A model generated the notes under the pieces. That model saw nothing but the letters and a program-made list of their open reading frames with translations. It ran no database searches and was not told the origin of the DNA. From positions 21,521,297 through 21,585,296 of the forward strand of contig NC_091233.1 of the NCBI RefSeq assembly GCF_040958095.1: DNA of 64,000 nucleotides, read 5' to 3'. Positions 48,501 to 51,665 of this stretch are shown here, in pieces; within the stretch, counting starts at the first letter, position 1; the number at the start of each line of letters is the position of its first letter. The translations under genes and the position numbers were made by a program. This DNA comes from Procambarus clarkii. Lineage: Eukaryota > Arthropoda > Malacostraca > Decapoda > Cambaridae.

Positions 48501-50409
48501 TTTGGCAGGTACCTTCTGGCCCGCCACGCCCTCGGGATGCGGGTCCTGCCCTCCTTCTGCATCATACACAATAGACAGAGGAGTTAGTGAGTGTTGGACC
48601 TCTCTCAGTTATGATGTACTAGGTGCTGCCTTCCTACTAGTTATGTACTAGGTGCTGTCTTCCTACTAATGTACTAGGTGCTGCCCTCACACTAGTGATG
48701 TACTGGGTCCTTCCCTCCCACTAGTGATGTACCAGGTTCTGTTGGGGTCAGGAAACCTGTATATTTAGGTTTATATCGAGGTCTTCCTCCTAGGTCATCT
48801 ACTGACCTTTTCTAAGATGCACCCACCACAACAATTTACTAACTCTCAGGTACCCATCTACTGCTAGGTGAGCAGACGCATTAGGTGAAAGTAAAGATGC
48901 CCAACAATTTCTGCCCTGCCCGGGATTCGATCCCGAGAGTAGCGATTGTGAGTCCAGAACGAACCAACCTATACTCGGAGACCCATATACCAACTACGAA
49001 AACTCATATATAATGAATAAAGGGTCGCCAGGAGTACAGTCGGGTTCGAATCCCGGACGGAACAGAAATGGTTGGGCACCTTTCCTTTCACCTAATGCCT
49101 CTGTTCACTTGACAGTGAGTAGGGACTCGGGAGTTAGTCAGCTTGTTGTGGGTTTGCATCCTGGGCTGGGTCGGGCCAGTTCCTTAATTCGGCCTTGGAA
49201 AGGGGGGATATCCCTCCCTCGATAAAAGCCAAACGTGTATATATACACTCTGGCTTCCTGTCCCCCCAACACACCGAATTACTCAAATTATAACATCCCA
49301 TTTGCACCATTTGAGGACAAAGGCGCTCTGATGTCAGTGGGGGGATTACCTGTTTCGACTTCTTTTTTCCCTACTTCAACGTGTTTTTTCTGTCTGCTTG
49401 ACCTATATATTACCTAACAGTAAACTCAAGCATGAACAAAAACATGTACTTTGTGGCAAGGGGCCTTTGAACCCGTTTTAGAAGGGGTCAGAAAATGCCA
49501 TCACCAGTGACTATGAGCCTAGTCACTGTGTCAAGATATGATATATTTACTGCATAGCTTTATTGCAGTAAACAGCTAAAACTTGATGTGAACAGGTTAT
49601 GCTTCAAGTAAACAACTTTCATTATACTTGTAGTAGTTCACTTACATTTACAGTAAAAACTTATACTTTGGATAATTATAAATTATACTTATAATTATAA
49701 ATTATAATTATAAATATACTTATAATTATTTATACTGCGAGTATAAATAATTTATTGTGAGTAAGTGGATTACTCACAATAAATTATTTATACTCGCAGT
49801 AAATAACTTATACTGAAGTAAGCTACTTATACTTGCAGGAAATAACTTATACTGCAGTAAGCTACTTATACTTGCAGGAAATAACTTATACTGAAGTAAG
49901 CTACTTATACTTGCAGGAAATAACTTATACTGAAGTAAGCTACTTATACTTGCAGGAAATAACTTATACTGAAGTAAGCTACTTATACTTGCAGGAAATA
50001 ACTTATACTGCAGTAAGCTACTTATACTTGCAGTAAATAACTTATACTGAAGTAAGCTACTTATACTTGCAGGAAATAACTTATACTAGTAACAAAGGAC
50101 TTATACTTGCGGTACTCACCTAGTTGTGCTTGCAGGGAGGTTGAGCTCTGGCTCTTTGGTCCCGCCTCTCAACTGTCAATCAACTGGTGTACAGGTTCCT
50201 GAGCCTACTGGGCTCAATCATATCTACACTTGAAACTGTGTATGACAAAAAATAAAGGAAGGCTGTGTGCGGATGCGACTCACCTGGATGTGTATGGTTG
50301 CTGGATGCATGGTTGAGGGTATAGGAGTGGGCGGGGGTCCTGGGTAGCGTGGCCCCATGTAGGGTAGCCACCAGTACGCCCATCACCACCACCACCCTCG
50401 CCGCCCACA
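23029..50409 (-). CDS. giant modular FAS1-like protein gene (16 exons recognised)
   Basis: Model, 5' to 3' on the minus strand: 50409-50284, 48556-48368, 46877-46707, 46476-45115, 43562-43326, 40816-40646, 40232-40138, 39981-39852, 37248-37018, 34858-34682, 34012-33845, 32675-32439, 32140-31973, 29755-25943, 24349-24113, 23202-23029. Every junction has AG/GT borders and preserves frame (phase 1, except phase 0 between the seventh and eighth), giving about 2,562 codons. The product has a signal-like N-terminus and five FAS1-like repeats separated by acidic disordered linkers. The repeats carry QDAxxPLY, DPRxxQPxGL, a LAGKTLTF-like strand, VNGI and FLFDHR-like motifs. FAS1 domains are typical of secreted or membrane-anchored adhesion and matrix proteins; that role here is inferred. 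The first coding exon upstream is missing. The last exon either continues downstream or stops two codons past its donor. Confidence 0.8.
23283..23350 (+). repeat. single arm of the GACGACGTTTCGG foldback family
   Basis: TTGACCAAACCACACACTAG, GAAGAGACGACAACGTTTCG and TTCGACCATTATCAAG are diverged from the arm at 2762-2828. Lies within intron 15. Confidence 0.7.
23372..23613 (-). mobile_element. tRNA-derived SINE (GACGCTAAGCCCCG family), subtype 2
   Basis: Tail ACACTAAAGCCCCGAAATCA, body CCCTATGCCCCTGTTACC and head GAGCCGGTCGGCCGAGCGGA with GGGTTCGATCCCAGG. It differs in the head from 3084-3323 and matches 53154-53395. Lies in intron 15, after exon 15. Confidence 0.85.
24113..24349 (-). CDS. 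exon 15: first half of FAS1-like repeat 5
   Basis: 237 bp, acceptor CTGTTTTCCAG, donor G/GTTAGT, phase 1 at both ends. It reads KPKTILSPAHHVMVNLVPQD, APHPLYDSSPENVALLTQFV, ADHLVQESVSGQDPRMAQPQ and GLTLTNLGGHELTFKNGDD. Same length as exons 5 and 12. Confidence 0.9.
24475..24590 (+). mobile_element. SINE head/body fragment
   Basis: GAACCTGGGTTCAGACTCCG then GACAGCAACAGTTGGGCATA and TTTCCTTTCACTTA resemble the body at 49040-49100. Ends at an (AAT)5 run. Confidence 0.55.
24594..25147 (-). mobile_element. LINE 3' end (KGPRMWN family)
   Basis: The minus strand encodes YVHHTRNKYLFDIPRVRLNQ, then TRNALQIKGPRMWNGLPNYV and KDCTSLNQFKMKTKYYLINS, then stops. The 3' UTR ends CCCGAAACGCTATGCGTACT, AGTGGCTTTAGGTATTATAT and TAAATAAATTATTATTATTA. 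It is the best C-terminal copy of this family in the window. Lies in intron 14. Confidence 0.8.
25137..25235 (+). mobile_element. SINE body fragment
   Basis: TGTTCACCTAGCAGTTAAAC, TGCATCCTGGAAAAGGTC and GTAGTCAGCCTACGGCACC, abutting the LINE fragment. Confidence 0.55.
25591..25853. repeat. large tRNA-like foldback
   Basis: ACAAATCCACAGGAGCCTTG, ATGAGGGTTCGAACC and TCAACTGTACTACGACATGG lead to a centre with inverted GTTGCAA words. They are then mirrored by CATGGTACAGTTGATGAGAG, TTTGAACCCTCATCAAGG and CTCCTGTGGACTTGTTC. The right arm reads like a tRNA-SINE head. Related foldbacks: 31669-31860 and, half, 38365-38540. Lies in intron 14. Confidence 0.75.
25943..29755 (-). CDS. exon 14: giant 3.8-kb acidic tandem-repeat linker exon
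   Basis: 3,813 bp and 1,271 codons without a stop; acceptor ATTTATTACAG, donor A/GTATGT, phase 1 at both ends. From the N-terminus: about 28400-29755 encodes 14-residue (42-bp) repeats of the type APVSVERVPAIEGE, grading into APVYDEGVSAFEGE. About 28164-28370 encodes heptads PLSEADV; 27610-28040 has looser heptads (PLSETNV). 26720-27380 encodes 25-residue (75-bp) repeats (EAPVLVEVSEHIEE then APVPVALPERE). 26165-26470 encodes 14-residue EVPTSETHEPTFEA. It ends with LLVEEANPSLLAFWDRALTF, the start motif of repeat 5. The composition (Pro, Glu, Val, Ala, Ser; very few aromatic or Cys) predicts an extended acidic disordered chain, loosely like PEVK segments but poor in Lys. Elastic, spacer or calcium-binding roles are only guesses. 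Confidence 0.85.
29800..30160. other. intron 13 part without recognisable repeat
   Basis: AT-rich intron sequence upstream of the exon 14 acceptor. Nothing else is seen. Confidence 0.5.
30165..30240 (+). mobile_element. tRNA-like SINE head fragment
   Basis: GGCCCTGTGGCACAGTGGTC, GCAATCACGCCACAGTAGG and TTTCAGGTTTAACTCCCC resemble a tRNA-like head with a damaged B box, adjacent to another SINE. Confidence 0.45.
30248..30500 (-). mobile_element. tRNA-derived SINE (GACGCTAAGCCCCG family)
   Basis: GGGCTTAGCGTCCCCGCGGC at the left end, GGAAGCAGCCCGTAGCAGCT in the body and GGACTACGAATCCCGAGCGC at the head side, all reverse complement of the SINE. The B-box region is mutated (GGAATTGAAGCCGG). Confidence 0.85.
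30505..30585 (+). mobile_element. SINE body fragment
   Basis: TTTCCTTTCACCTAAAGCTA and AGCAAATAGGTACCCAGGAG are body words of the family at 49021-49260. Confidence 0.6.
30595..30905 (-). mobile_element. LINE ORF2 C-terminal fragment (CRTENR family)
   Basis: The minus strand reads IDPDIFFRRSDVTQTRSNGF, KLNKPQCRTENRRCFFTHRL and INPWNCLPAKFATAKTELR, then FNIYLEK. It matches the C-terminal region of non-LTR ORF2 proteins (RF..R....WN.LP.....). Lies in intron 13. Confidence 0.75.
30925..31208 (+). mobile_element. LINE 3' UTR and tail with (AAAT)n
   Basis: AGCTGTCATTGCAATCAATC, TACCTATGTGCTTTAATATA, TTAAGGACCTGCCCGAAACG and TGTACATTCTTGTATATGCA match the longer copies at 44500-45027 and 54992-55464. 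Ends in (AAAT)5. Confidence 0.8.
31459..31592 (-). mobile_element. LINE 3' tail with (AAATC)n
   Basis: TCAAATCAAATCAAATGTTT begins the terminal end, then GTACATACATGGAAGCTTAG, AGCTAGTACATTCAATACCT and AAAGCCACTAGTACGCATAG. Same type as 37344-37482. Confidence 0.8.
31615..31668 (+). repeat. (ATT)n microsatellite
   Basis: About 18 perfect ATT/TTA units between a LINE tail and a foldback in intron 13. Confidence 0.95.
31669..31862. repeat. tRNA-like foldback
   Basis: GAACAAATCCACAGGAGCCT, GTGTTCGAACCTATGTGTCG, AGTCAACTGCACCACGACAT and then, inverted, TAGTTGACTAGAGCACGTCT, TGGGTTCGAACCTTTATC, GTGGATTTGTTCC. Imperfect arms of about 95 bp. Same family as 25591-25853. Confidence 0.75.
31973..32140 (-). 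CDS. exon 13: second half of FAS1-like repeat 4
   Basis: 168 bp, acceptor AGCTATAATTTCAG, donor TTTG/GTGAGC, phase 1 at both ends. It reads TVSVNGIPIETAEELTDGTQ, VYILTDFLFDHRARVGEAFE and RLNSRVNTNYFTNQF. The usual arrangement of VNGI, DGTQVYIL and DFLFDHR is complete. Confidence 0.9.
32439..32675 (-). CDS. exon 12: first half of FAS1-like repeat 4 (alternative acceptors)
   Basis: 237 bp when the acceptor TGCTTCAACAG is used; donor G/GTGAGT, phase 1 at both ends. It reads PMMLLSPDFFTMMNLVPQD, VAHPLYDDSDENVALRTEFL, LDYLVQDPLDTHDPRTTAPE and GITVTNLAGKKLTFKAHADG. A 42-bp direct duplication of the exon's 5' edge supplies a second in-phase acceptor, so the exon may also start at 32717, adding 14 residues (SVRLLSPGFIAST). 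Confidence 0.9.
33171..33270 (+). repeat. dispersed repeat (CACAAGATGGGTATGGGGTG family)
   Basis: GAACTGTGGGGTTCAGTCCC, CCCATTATGTGCTTCTGTAA and GATGGGTATGGGGTGCATAA. Partial relative of 35961-36136. Lies in intron 11. Confidence 0.8.
33271..33602 (+). mobile_element. complete tRNA-derived SINE with LINE-type tail and poly(A)
   Basis: The tRNA-like head CTCCGTGGTGTAGTGGTAAG, ACACTCGCCTGGCGTTCCGC, GGGTTCGTATCCTGGCC has A- and B-box-like words. The body follows (GTAGCCTCTGTTTAACGCAA, GGATCGTATTCCAGGGACC). Then comes the tail TTAAGGACTTGCCCGAAACG, TACTAGTGGCTGTACAAGAA, and about 61 A residues. The tail is the same as the LINE tails at 31080 and 52218. Confidence 0.8.
33845..34012 (-). CDS. exon 11: short linker and repeat-4 start motif
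   Basis: 168 bp ending at donor CAAG/GTTTGT. It reads ELEVSEPINETPAAHNVAVV, then PEIPQVVEEDDSLPLLNLWR and HALWSQDSSLSLRDAQ. The acceptor was chosen as AATTACTCCTAG because it alone keeps phase 1 without a stop. The stronger-looking TAACTGTAG upstream would put TGA in frame. The start is therefore less certain than the end. Confidence 0.75.
34054..34114 (+). repeat. hairpin element copy (CATAGCCCGT family)
   Basis: GGGGCTCACCATAGCCTGTG then TTTTTGTTCCAGGTAGC. Lies just upstream of exon 11 in intron 10. Confidence 0.7.
34115..34670. other. intron 10, no repeat recognised
   Basis: AT-rich. Contains an (AGT)/(AAT) run at 34243-34275 and nothing else identifiable. Confidence 0.5.
34682..34858 (-). 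CDS. exon 10: second half of FAS1-like repeat 3
   Basis: 177 bp, acceptor GTTATGTCTCCAG, donor GAG/GTAGGA, phase 1 at both ends. It reads KMTVNGISATQVEQLPDGTV, then VYTVDDFLFDHRALVEDAFK, then QLLRENLAVGIVPLPSAR. MTVNG...LPDGTVVYTVDDFLF follows the FAS1 pattern of a VNG strand, an isoleucine-rich turn and the final VxVIDxVL-type strand. Confidence 0.9.
34870..35635. other. intron 9 portion, no feature
   Basis: AT-rich. Part of the sequence just after 34858 repeats exon-edge words (CCGTTTATAGTCATCTTTAC), a small duplication of the exon 10 start region. Confidence 0.45.
35640..36950 (+). pseudogene. decayed LINE ORF2 (RT to C-terminus) split by a repeat
   Basis: Frameshifted plus-strand remnants occur in order: SSVPQSSILGA-like (RT motif), NPFLQYTSMT (for LFxIYINDI), WSDDWKSFSKLKNA, then after 36136 EKRFLGVMMI, LEYVALVWYPN, PELKNICYEERLETL and SRIEDRKKMRGYDHY. 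These follow the usual C-terminal order of jockey/CR1-type polymerases. The repeat at 35961-36136 interrupts it. Not translatable. Lies in intron 9. Confidence 0.7.
35961..36136 (+). repeat. dispersed repeat (CACAAGATGGGTATGGGGTG family), long copy
   Basis: From CCATTGTTGATGTGATGACT through GGTTCAGTCCCTGAGCCCAT to GGTGCATAATAAATGAACTA. Almost identical over its whole length to the reverse complement of 57957-58135, so both are recent insertions. Part of a SINE or LINE 3' end; the head is not visible. Confidence 0.8.
37018..37248 (-). CDS. exon 9: first half of FAS1-like repeat 3
   Basis: 231 bp, acceptor ATAGTTCCAG, donor G/GTAATT, phase 1 at both ends. It reads TVVSPGHGVMVTLIPQDAPN, PLYDNSDRNSALRARFLLDY, FVHDPIRANDPRLAQPDG and LTVTNLAGKTLTFKRDADG. 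TLIPQDAP occupies the place of the TVFAPTNEAF-type strand of canonical FAS1 domains, and LLDYFVHDP that of the YHVV segment. NLAGKTLTF fits the conserved FAS1 strand. Confidence 0.9.
37344..37482 (-). mobile_element. LINE 3' tail with (AAATC)n
   Basis: CAAATCAAATCAAATGCTTA, TAGATAGAGCTAATACATAC and GCCTAAAGCCACTAATACGC. Same subtype as 31459-31592. Lies in intron 8. Confidence 0.8.
37670..37800 (-). mobile_element. LINE C-terminal remnant (CRTENR family)
   Basis: GTGGCCTCAACAGGGGCAAG, GAGCTGACAGCTTATCAAAG and the following TTTTTGAAGATTTGATTCC match the ends of 30600-30900 and 41285-41500 but are decayed. Confidence 0.45.
37853..38190 (-). mobile_element. LINE ORF2 C-terminus (SNSLVDQ family)
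   Basis: The minus frame reads SRGAIGTIREHCINIRGPRL, FNVLPASIRNIAGTTVDIFK, RKLDLFLQGVPDQPGCGGYV and GLRAAPSNSLVDQTL, then the 3' end with GGTAACCAGGTATCAACCAG. It is the cleanest copy of this family here. Lies in intron 8. Confidence 0.8.
38365..38545. repeat. tRNA-like foldback, partial
   Basis: CAAATCCACAGGAGCCATGA, AGTCAACTGCACCACGACAT and CAAAAGAATTGCAACCTGGG match the left arm of 25591-25853. The right side is shortened to GCCGAATTTGTGGATTTGTT. Confidence 0.7.
38800..38885 (-). mobile_element. LINE C-terminal remnant
   Basis: GGGGAGACCTTTGATAAGCC, ACCAGCTTCCTGACCTCATC and TAGCGGCCCTCAGGTAAA correspond to the terminal words of the CRTENR family. Confidence 0.45.
39405..39550 (+). mobile_element. 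LINE 3' tail with (ATTT)n
   Basis: TTGCCCGAAACGCATTGCGT, AATAGTGGCTTTAGGCATTG and TATGTACCTTACCTGAATAA, then ATTT units. Close to 16575-16732. Lies in intron 8. Confidence 0.8.
39852..39981 (-). CDS. exon 8: linker and repeat-3 start motif
   Basis: 130 bp, acceptor ACACTTCCAG, donor ACAG/GTGATA, phase 0 in and phase 1 out. It reads AESLLLVVPPMPATLESRTS then SLYNLWRHTLRNQGS and AVATNDST. LYNLWRHTLRNQ matches LIDLWHHALTNQ of exon 4 and LLNLWRHALWSQ of exon 11. Confidence 0.8.
40138..40232 (-). CDS. exon 7: short acidic linker
   Basis: 95 bp, acceptor TCCATTTATGTAG, donor CAG/GTACGT, entering in phase 1 and leaving in phase 0, the only non-phase-1 exit in the gene. It reads QESTTRTEESSTVLLPDAPE then ADVESPSDSEQ. 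The phase fits exons 6 and 8 exactly. Confidence 0.75.
40646..40816 (-). CDS. exon 6: second half of FAS1-like repeat 2
   Basis: 171 bp, acceptor AATTTGTCCTTCAG, donor AAG/GTGAGC, phase 1 at both ends. It reads NIVVNDIPVVDHQILPDGTQ, then VYILSDFLFDHRAILYQ, then a short acidic tail PPLDNPDTTLTPDTWDQ. VNGI of the other repeats is VNDI here. Confidence 0.9.
41043..41140 (+). repeat. dispersed repeat (GTCCCGCCTCTCAACYGTCA family)
   Basis: ACTCACCTAATTATGCTTGA, TCTGGCTCTTTGGTCCCGCC and GTACAGGTTCCTGGATTACT. A second copy lies at 50113-50215. Lies in intron 5. Confidence 0.75.
41285..41780 (-). mobile_element. LINE ORF2 C-terminal fragment (CRTENR family)
   Basis: The minus strand reads MKTVQHRATKIISKLSGLSY, QEQLRATGLTALQTRHSRAD, IEIIKIFNWLEDINPNYLF, CKLEKPKCRTENRRCFFTYR and VINPRNCLP. 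This is the region downstream of the RT palm in jockey/CR1-type ORF2. 5'-truncated. Lies in intron 5. Confidence 0.8.
42060..42905 (+). pseudogene. decayed LINE reverse transcriptase
   Basis: Remnants such as SPGVDGIQSKVIKELAK, NPKSFYVYIRSKTKTKDSV (in DPKSFYVYIRSKTKTKDS form) and, frameshifted, the NYRPISLT-like region can be read in order on the plus strand. Several stops and frameshifts make it non-functional. Opposite orientation to the host gene, intron 5. Confidence 0.65.
43326..43562 (-). CDS. exon 5: first half of FAS1-like repeat 2
   Basis: 237 bp, acceptor TCTTTCATCAG, donor G/GTGAGT, phase 1 at both ends. It reads DPMTILSPDYLEVVKLVVQD, then ASHPLYGSSADNQALRSKFL, then LDYLVLD, then DPRLAQPEGLTITNMAGKEL. 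Length and phase are identical to exons 12 and 15, a strong sign of domain duplication. Confidence 0.9.
43611..43706. repeat. foldback element (GAGAAAATATTGAAGTC termini)
   Basis: AAGAAAATATTGAAGTCGTA then GGTGGGATCGAAC on the left, AATCCCATTGTATGGCTTCA then ATATTTTCTCAG on the right. Copy of 20858-20978. Lies in intron 4. Confidence 0.7.
44228..44290. repeat. partial copy of the same foldback family
   Basis: TATGAGAAAATATTCAGACA, TGTGGTGAGGTAGAACCAAC. Only one arm is recognisable. Confidence 0.5.
44360..44475 (-). mobile_element. CR1-like RT fragment
   Basis: CCTTAGGCACTCCATTTGTA, ACATTTTCCCACTCTAACTT and GGCTCCATTTATGCTGACCC parallel 11250-11310 of the intact CR1-like ORF2 (the SINGxKxEWENV...GVPxGSV region), diverged. 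Confidence 0.75.
44500..45027 (+). mobile_element. LINE 3' UTR and tail
   Basis: Contains two tandem partial copies of GCTACCCAATCCCCCAATAT-like and TCAATGTGCTTTAATGTGCC words, then CTAAGGACCTGCCCGAAACG, TAGTGGCTTTACAAGAATGT and ATATATATAAATAAATG. Longer relative of 54992-55464. Lies in intron 4. Confidence 0.75.
45115..46476 (-). CDS. exon 4: acidic disordered linker and repeat-2 start motif
   Basis: A 1,362-bp exon with acceptor CTCCTGTGGTCAG and donor CAG/GTGTGT. It encodes 454 residues rich in Glu, Ser, Thr, Val, Pro and Ala. Near the C-terminus there are irregular heptad or 14-residue repeats such as ADITLPVTEISLS, ADITVPLTEKSLS and SDITEPETKV. The exon ends with IPPLVEEFEAS then TLIDLWHHALTNQD. 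This W-containing motif recurs at the end of exons 8, 11 and 14 and appears to be the first helix of the following FAS1-like repeat. The wording resembles the giant exon 14, suggesting common ancestry. Confidence 0.85.
46707..46877 (-). CDS. exon 3: second half of FAS1-like repeat 1
   Basis: Acceptor TTTTTCCAG, donor G/GTAATG, 171 bp, phase 1 at both ends. It reads KVNVNGSPVEGLKTLDDGTK, then IYTLERFLEDHKDRLDEAF, then QFLSSHASETRPSSSLLG. VNVNG and the DGTKIY strand match the C-terminal beta region of FAS1 domains. The same positions read MTVNG and DGTVVY in repeat 3. Confidence 0.85.
46990..47715 (-). pseudogene. LINE RNase H domain remnant with hairpin rearrangement
   Basis: The minus strand keeps an RNase H domain in pieces: THIFTDESVDTEYE (first Asp), STQTELFAIQQAFAYVIAQN (Glu), IKHTDSKAAPQIL (Asp), then after a hairpin at 47228-47272, ITLNWIPSHVGSPLNEKADE (His and last Asp) and IAKLATRHPVIHKTIQS. 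Two frameshifts break it. RNase H of this type belongs to I-group LINEs. Lies in intron 2. Confidence 0.75.
48060..48330 (+). repeat. 20-bp minisatellite next to exon 2
   Basis: The unit is TGATGACCCGAAAGTGAGGT with variants (GATCCGAAAGTGAGATTGG). About 12 copies, beginning some 40 bp beyond the exon 2 donor. Confidence 0.9.
48368..48556 (-). CDS. exon 2: first half of FAS1-like repeat 1
   Basis: Acceptor GTATGATGCAG, donor G/GTAAGT, 189 bp, phase 1 at both ends. It encodes AKGMKELLEFLQLEALD, then AHDPRISQPGGLKMAS and HTGDDLVFTRDPRG. It aligns with the back part of the first-half exons of repeats 2-5 (DPR..QP.GL), but lacks their N-terminal LVPQDAPHPLY-like strand, so repeat 1 is shortened or more diverged. 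Confidence 0.75.
48600..48745 (+). repeat. short tandem repeat, unit about 32 bp
   Basis: ACTAGTGATGTACTAGGTGC then TGCCTTCCTACTAGT-like, about four to five imperfect copies in intron 1. Confidence 0.75.
48780..48985 (-). mobile_element. tRNA-derived SINE (TTGGGCACC/ATC body)
   Basis: The minus strand reads GGTCTCCGAGTATAGGTTGG, GGATCGAATCCCGGGCAGGG, TTTCACCTAATGCGTCTGCT, GCAGTAGATGGGTACCTGAG. Faces 49021-49260 as an inverted pair. Confidence 0.75.
49021..49262 (+). mobile_element. tRNA-derived SINE
   Basis: GGTTCGAATCCCGGACGGAA is the B-box word. Body GGTTGGGCACCTTTCCTTTC, GGGACTCGGGAGTTAGTCAG, GGGTTTGCATCCTGG. 3' part AAAGCCAAACGTGTATATAT then CTGGCTTCCTGTCCC. Confidence 0.75.
49263..49670. 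other. intron 1, no feature
   Basis: No recognised repeat. TTTATTGCAGTAAACAGCTA-like words foreshadow the array at 49815-50095. Confidence 0.45.
49676..49815. repeat. AT-rich cruciform-prone inverted repeat
   Basis: Alternating ATAATTATAAATTAT words are followed by TTATTTATACTGCGAGTATA and AATAATTTATTGTGAGTAAG. The latter is mirrored by TTACTCACAATAAATTATTT and ATACTCGCAGTAAATAA. Confidence 0.85.
49815..50095 (+). repeat. 39-bp minisatellite, about 7 copies
   Basis: The unit is TTATACTTGCAGGAAATAAC, TTATACTGAAGTAAGCTAC, with CTGCAG/CTGAAG variants. It contains repeated ACTTGCAG 3'-splice-like words on the plus strand, probably coincidental. Lies in intron 1, between exons 1 and 2. Confidence 0.9.
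50113..50215 (+). repeat. dispersed repeat (GTCCCGCCTCTCAACYGTCA family)
   Basis: Second copy of 41043-41140, with GGAGGTTGAGCTCTGGCTCT and CAACTGGTGTACAGGTTCCT. Confidence 0.75.
50284..50409 (-). CDS. exon 1 of model: signal-peptide segment
   Basis: The acceptor TTTCTCCTGCTACAG precedes it and the donor CAG/GTGAGT follows. It reads VWAARVVVVMGVLVATLHGA followed by TLPRTPAHSYTLNHAS and SNHTHPG. The hydrophobic core followed by small residues looks like a secretory signal with cleavage near HGA. An N-glycosylation-type NHT is present. The exon opens in phase 1, so one base and the initiator Met should come from an upstream exon I did not find. The internal ATG would leave a very short signal. 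Confidence 0.7.
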
Positions 50410-50590
50410 CTGTAGCAGGAGAAACACACAAGGGAACTCAGTCATGGTGGCATTTATAATCTGAATAATATAATCAACATACATGCATGGGATATATAGA
50501 TATGTATACTGAGAGGCTTACATTTCTTCTCTGAATATATACACCTAAGTATTGTGTGTATATCACGAAAATAAACACGTGATTAAGAAT

Positions 50591-50701
50591 GTGACAATGT
50601 CAGACCACGGAGGAAAATGAAACAGGAATTTCCTTAAATTCCTGTTTCATTTTCATAAGGAAATTCCTGTTTCATTTTCCTCCGTGGTCTGACATTGTCA
50701 C
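50591..50701. repeat. perfect 45-bp inverted repeat
   Basis: Arms 50591-50635 and 50657-50701 are exact reverse complements (GTGACAATGTCAGACCACGG ... TCCTT). The 21-bp spacer repeats AAATTCCTGTTTCATTTTCA from the arm, a local foldback. It lies about 180 bp upstream of exon 1. Confidence 0.9.
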
Positions 50702-50942
50702 ACCTAAGTATTCTATAGTCATAGACTGTGTTCAGAACTAAAGCATATTTAGTTGTTGGTCTCTTCAGGTGAATTTTAAAACCTAATTTTGGATGCCACA
50801 CTCCATGAGAAGGGTCTAAGACCTGTACCGGAATGACTATTGTCTCGTCATATCTCGTGTACATCATATATAAAACAACATTTCATCTGTATTTTCATAA
50901 GGTTGTGATAAGTAAGATCACGTTAGGTGAGACAGGGTTATC

Positions 50943-51165
50943 TTCTTGAGGTTATCTTGAGATGATTTCGGGGCTTAGCGTCCCCTGCGGCCCGGTCCTC
51001 GACCAGGCCTCCTTTTTGTTACACATCCCCCAGGAAGCAGCTCCGTAGCAGCTGTCTAACTCCCAGGTACCTATTTTACTGCTAGGTCAACAGGGGCATC
51101 AGGGTGAAAGAAACTCTGCCCATTTGTTTCCACCTCCACCGGGGATCGAACCCGGAACTTTAGGG
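50943..51165 (-). mobile_element. tRNA-derived SINE (GACGCTAAGCCCCG family), head-truncated
   Basis: The tail CTTGAGGTTATCTTGAGATG and TTCGGGGCTTAGCGTCCCCT lead to the body and B box GGGATCGAACCCGGAACTTT. The tRNA-like 5' part beyond the B box is missing. Confidence 0.85.
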
Positions 51166-51287
51166 TTAGTTTAGGGTCGTTTATAGAATCTCCATGACAT
51201 AGGGGGTGTGGGTGTGGCATACATTGTTCAGGTCTTAGACCCTACTCGTCTCTTTCCTCCTGTCGACATGGGGTAGCTTCCCTTACG

Positions 51288-51665
51288 TTGTTGTGAGGTT
51301 GTGACGCAGTTTCAGTGTTGTGAGGTTGTGACGCAGTTTCAGTGTTGTGAGGTTGTGACGCAGCTTCAGTGGTATCAGGCTGTGACGCAGCTTCATTGTT
51401 GTGAGGTTGTGACGCAGCTTCAGTGTTGTGAGGTTGTGACGCAGCTTCAGTGTTGTGAGGTTGTGACGCAGCTTCAGTGTTGTGAGGTTGTGACGCAGCT
51501 TCAGTGTTGTGAGGTTGTGACGCAGCTTCAGTGTTGTGAGGTTGTGACGCAGCTTCAGTGTTGTGAGGTTGTGACGCAGCTTCAGTGTTGTGAGGCTGTG
51601 ACGCAGCTTCAGTGTTGTGAGGCTGTGACGCAGCTTCAGTGTTGTGAGGCTGTGACGCATCTTCA
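51288..51665 (+). repeat. 27-bp minisatellite, about 14 copies
   Basis: The unit is GTTGTGAGGTTGTGACGCAG, CTTCAGT. Being divisible by three it leaves long open frames on both strands (CCEVVTQLQ-like and LTTLKLRHN-like), which I regard as incidental. Confidence 0.95.

Noticed and set aside
49815-50095. CRISPR-like array
   Set aside because: Units are directly contiguous with no unique spacers, in a eukaryotic intron; it is a minisatellite.
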